Assembly (NCBI GenBank): GCA_947475125.1
Contig: CANJMX010000074.1
Location: forward strand, 1-7,392
Direction: 5' to 3'
Origin: Actinomycetota bacterium
GTDB taxonomy: Bacteria > Actinomycetota > Thermoleophilia > Miltoncostaeales > Miltoncostaeaceae
DNA length: 7,392 bases
In this document: one piece after another, positions 5,474 to 7,392 of the stretch
Numbering within the stretch: position 1 is the stretch's first letter
Layout of the letters: each line of letters begins with the position of its first letter
Translations under genes and position numbers: made by a program
Notes under the pieces: generated by a model
Database searches by the model: none
The model's input: the letters and a program-made list of their open reading frames with translations, nothing else
What the model was told of the DNA's origin: nothing

Positions 5474-7168
5474 CTAGGTGAGCGTGTACTCCGGGCCGCT
5501 TCCGCCCTCGGGCGGCGTCAACTGGCCACCCTTGGCGGTAATGGCGCCGCACTGCACGCAGTTGGGGTTGTTCACCCGCACGTCCACGAAGCCGTTCTTC
5601 TCGCTGTCGGGGACCACCTCGTACACCTTGGCGGGGCACATGTTCTCCCAGGCCACCGCCAACTCGAGCGGCACGTTGGTGCGCACCCGGATGTGGTTGG
5701 GCTGGTCATCGCGGGTCTTGTTGCCACTCAGGAACACCGACGACAACTTGTCGAAGATGTACTCGCCGTCGGGCTTCGGATAGCCCCGATCGGGCCCGAT
5801 GAGCACGGGCTCGTCGCGGTCGGCCTTGAGGCTGACCTTCTTCGGCAGCTTGCCCCGGGTGAGCATTGACAGCCCGTTGACGATGCCGCCGTAGATGAAC
5901 CCCTTCTGGAACGACGGCCGGAAGTTGCGCACCCGCCACAGGTCCTTCCACACCTCGGAGTTCTTGATGGCCTCGTCGTAGCCCCAGAGGCCAGTGGTCT
6001 CCTCAACCGTGCCGGCCTTGATGGCAGCGGCGATGGTCTCGGCGGCGATGATGCCGGACTGCATCGCGTAGCTGACGCCCTTGAGCGCAGCCAGGTTGAC
6101 GAACCCGGCGGAGTCGCCGCACAGCACGGCTCCCGGAACGTGGAACCGGCTCGGAAGGCCGTAGATACCGCCGGACGGAATGGTCTTGGCCCCCCAGGCG
6201 ACGCGGCGCCCGCCGGCCAGCACATCCTTGAAGAGAGGATTGGTCTTGGCCTGCTGCAGCAGGTCGTGCGCCGAAATGTTGGCATCGGCGGCATCGAGAC
6301 CCACCACCATCCCGATGGACACCATGTTGCCGCCCATGGGATACATCCAGGCTCCGCCGTACTCACGCCACTTCGACCCGAGCTTGAGCGGCCAGCCGAT
6401 TGTGTGGACCACGCGATCGAGCGGCTTCTCGACCTCCCACACCTCTTTGACGCCAATCTCGAAGATCTGCGTGCTGTCCTGATCGAGCTGGAAGTGATCG
6501 CGGAGCACACCCGCAAGGTGCCCCTGAGTGCCCTCGCAGATAACGGTGACCTTGGCGCGAACCTCGACGCCTGGCTCAAAGGTGGAGAGTTCCTCGCCAT
6601 CCCGGCCGCGGCCCTTGTCGCCGGTCTTGATGCCCACCACGCGACCGTTCTCCACCAGCAGCTGCTGGGCATCGGTCTCGGGCAGCATGTACGCGCCGTA
6701 CTCCTCAGCGTTCTCGGCCATAAAGCGCGAGAGCTGCGAGATGGAGACAACCCAGTTGCCATGGTTGTTCAGATCGGGCGGCGTCGGGATCTTGGTCTTG
6801 CCGTCCTTGCGGAGGAAGTACACGGCTTCCTTCGTGACTTCCTCATAGATGCCGGGGGTTTCGCCGGGCGCGGCATCCGGAAACAGCGACTTGAACGGCC
6901 CCGGCCTCATGACCGAGCCCGAGAGCAGATGAGAGCCGGGCCCCTTGCCCTTCTCGACGATTGCGATGGGCACCTCGCCGAGGGCCTCCATCAACTCCTC
7001 ATCCTCGGCCATGATCTGACCGAGACGGATTGCCCCGGCCAGGCCGGCCGGACCGGCGCCCACGAAGAGGACTCCGACCTCGATGAACTCGTCCTCCCCG
7101 GCCTCCGGCGCGACCACGTAATGGGACGGGCGGTGCCGGGGCGGGAACTCTGCGGGGATCGTGCTCAT
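5474..7168 (-). CDS. Electron-transfer flavoprotein:quinone oxidoreductase (ETF-QO), variant Fe-S motif
   Basis: ETF-QO takes electrons from reduced ETF, loaded by acyl-CoA and amino-acid dehydrogenases, and passes them through FAD and a [4Fe-4S] cluster to membrane quinone. The 564-residue length matches the family. The N-terminal FAD site is VGAGPAGLAGA (36-46); another FAD contact, LCGDSAGFVN (349-358), is followed by LKGVSYAMQSG (362-372), typical of ETF-QO and FixC. The C-terminal ferredoxin-like part has CPAKVYE (511-517), NCVQCGAITAKGG (536-548) and PPEGGSGPEY (552-561). Canonical proteins have C plus CxxCxxC; here Cys511, Cys537 and Cys540 are present, but the fourth position is Ile543. 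No other cysteine lies in this domain. The cluster may be altered, or a non-Cys ligand may complete it. The start is ATG at 7168 with a loosely placed AAGGTG 11 nt upstream. No ETF or dehydrogenase genes are adjacent. FixC-like use is possible, but the fused Fe-S tail favours ETF-QO. Confidence 0.93.
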   Translation of the reverse strand: MSTIPAEFPPRHRPSHYVVAPEAGEDEFIEVGVLFVGAGPAGLAGAIRLGQIMAEDEELMEALGEVPIAIVEKGKGPGSHLLSGSVMRPGPFKSLFPDAAPGETPGIYEEVTKEAVYFLRKDGKTKIPTPPDLNNHGNWVVSISQLSRFMAENAEEYGAYMLPETDAQQLLVENGRVVGIKTGDKGRGRDGEELSTFEPGVEVRAKVTVICEGTQGHLAGVLRDHFQLDQDSTQIFEIGVKEVWEVEKPLDRVVHTIGWPLKLGSKWREYGGAWMYPMGGNMVSIGMVVGLDAADANISAHDLLQQAKTNPLFKDVLAGGRRVAWGAKTIPSGGIYGLPSRFHVPGAVLCGDSAGFVNLAALKGVSYAMQSGIIAAETIAAAIKAGTVEETTGLWGYDEAIKNSEVWKDLWRVRNFRPSFQKGFIYGGIVNGLSMLTRGKLPKKVSLKADRDEPVLIGPDRGYPKPDGEYIFDKLSSVFLSGNKTRDDQPNHIRVRTNVPLELAVAWENMCPAKVYEVVPDSEKNGFVDVRVNNPNCVQCGAITAKGGQLTPPEGGSGPEYTLT

Positions 7169-7197
7169 GATCGTGTCGTCACCTTGAAGATTTCGGT

Positions 7198-7246
7198 TAC
7201 CGGTGAATCATACGTGGCCCAGTGGGCGGCGGAACGGTACCGGTGA
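7198..7246 (-). promoter_or_regulatory. Candidate ETF-QO promoter flanked by two TACCGGTGA direct repeats
   Basis: On the minus strand TATGAT (7207-7212) is a good -10 match that would start transcription about 30 nt before the ETF-QO ATG. The -35 region (near 7230-7235, TTCCG-like) is weak. The identical 9-mer TACCGGTGA occurs on the plus strand at 7198-7206 and 7238-7246, exactly 40 bp apart, each with an ACCGGT palindrome and a preceding CGGT. One copy abuts the -10 on its downstream side and the other lies just upstream of the -35 region, a layout that would suit a repressor or other regulator. Confidence 0.35.
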
Positions 7247-7307
7247 CCCCGGGCGGACTGCCGATTGGCCCAGAAGTGTCACGGGCCATTTCGCCCGGAA
7301 AACGACA

Positions 7308-7331
7308 AAAGCCCCGCTTTTGCAGGGCTTT
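7308..7331 (-). terminator. Rho-independent terminator of the tRNA-Ala gene
   Basis: AAAGCCC (7308-7314) pairs with GGGCTTT (7325-7331), and an inner GC-TTTT-GC pairing is possible. On the minus strand the stem is followed by T-rich sequence (TTGTCGTTTT). It starts 3 nt beyond the 3' end of the tRNA and points away from it, so it ends the tRNA transcript. It also insulates the downstream ETF-QO gene. Confidence 0.75.
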
Positions 7332-7334
7332 CGA

Positions 7335-7392
7335 TGGAGCATAGCGGATTCGAACCGCTGACCTCCTGGGTGCGATCCAGGCGCTCTCCCAA
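7335..7392 (-). tRNA. tRNA-Ala (anticodon CGC), 5' part cut off by window edge
   Basis: Read on the minus strand, the visible part runs from the D loop (TTGGGAGAGC) to the discriminator base. The anticodon stem CCTGG/CCAGG encloses the loop ATCGCAC, giving anticodon CGC, which reads GCG (Ala). The T arm is AGCGG-TTCGAAT-CCGCT. The acceptor 3' strand is ATGCTCC followed by discriminator A73. U70 is present, as needed for the G3-U70 pair that marks tRNA-Ala; the partner G3 lies outside the window. CCA is not encoded, since TCG follows A73, so it must be added by the CCA-adding enzyme. The missing part is about the first 15 bases. Confidence 0.93.

Noticed and set aside
5728..6762. A 344-codon minus-strand open frame overlapping ETF-QO in another frame
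   Set aside because: The translation is Arg/Ser/Pro-rich, the usual signature of a wrong frame in GC-rich sequence.
6140..7246. A 368-codon plus-strand open frame antisense to ETF-QO
   Set aside because: It mirrors the codon pattern of the ETF-QO gene in GC-rich DNA; the translation shows no recognisable domain, and the minus-strand protein has clear family motifs throughout.
7297..7392. Attachment site or integrated element at the tRNA-Ala 3' end
   Set aside because: No second copy of the tRNA 3' end and no integrase lie in the window; an ordinary terminator follows the tRNA within 3 nt.

Overview
This is a GC-rich, densely packed bacterial segment. The high GC, several GTG starts, short or overlapping gene junctions and the protein families point to an actinobacterial-type genome. 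A deep-branching Actinomycetota lineage such as Thermoleophilia is my best guess, but the sequence does not prove the taxon. Nearly every base belongs to a recognisable gene, and no stretch over 300 bases lacks one. I see no transposase, phage gene, CRISPR array, toxin-antitoxin pair or defence island.

Layout: (1) 3-686 (+) is the C-terminal part of a PHBH-like FAD monooxygenase whose start lies left of the window. It meets the next gene tail to tail with one base between the stop codons. (2) 4784 down to 688 (-) is a five-gene, same-strand run that looks like one operon: a c-type cytochrome lipoprotein, a STAS anti-sigma-factor antagonist, seryl-tRNA synthetase (serS), a PfkB-type sugar/nucleoside kinase and a YbhN/UPF0104-type polytopic membrane protein. 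The junctions are 11 nt, 3 nt, a 1-nt TGATG overlap and 49 nt. (3) A 115-bp divergent intergenic region (4785-4899) separates this operon from (4) 4900-5418 (+), a gamma-class carbonic anhydrase-like hexapeptide-repeat protein. (5) A 55-bp convergent gap holds a perfect 11-bp hairpin. (6) 7168 down to 5474 (-) is an electron-transfer-flavoprotein:quinone oxidoreductase (ETF-QO). (7) At the right edge is the 3' three quarters of a tRNA-Ala(CGC) on the minus strand, with an intrinsic terminator 3 nt beyond its end.

Functionally the window is mostly housekeeping and energy metabolism. ETF-QO passes electrons from acyl-CoA and related dehydrogenases into the quinone pool, and the cytochrome c is a membrane-anchored electron carrier. 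SerS and tRNA-Ala serve translation, and the STAS protein suggests a partner-switching sigma-factor pathway encoded elsewhere. I found no clearly new multi-gene system. The points most worth a second look are the ETF-QO iron-sulfur motif, which lacks one of the four usual cysteines; two mutually exclusive hairpins at the ribosome-binding site of the carbonic anhydrase-like gene; paired direct repeats around a candidate ETF-QO promoter; and the odd mix of genes coupled to serS.
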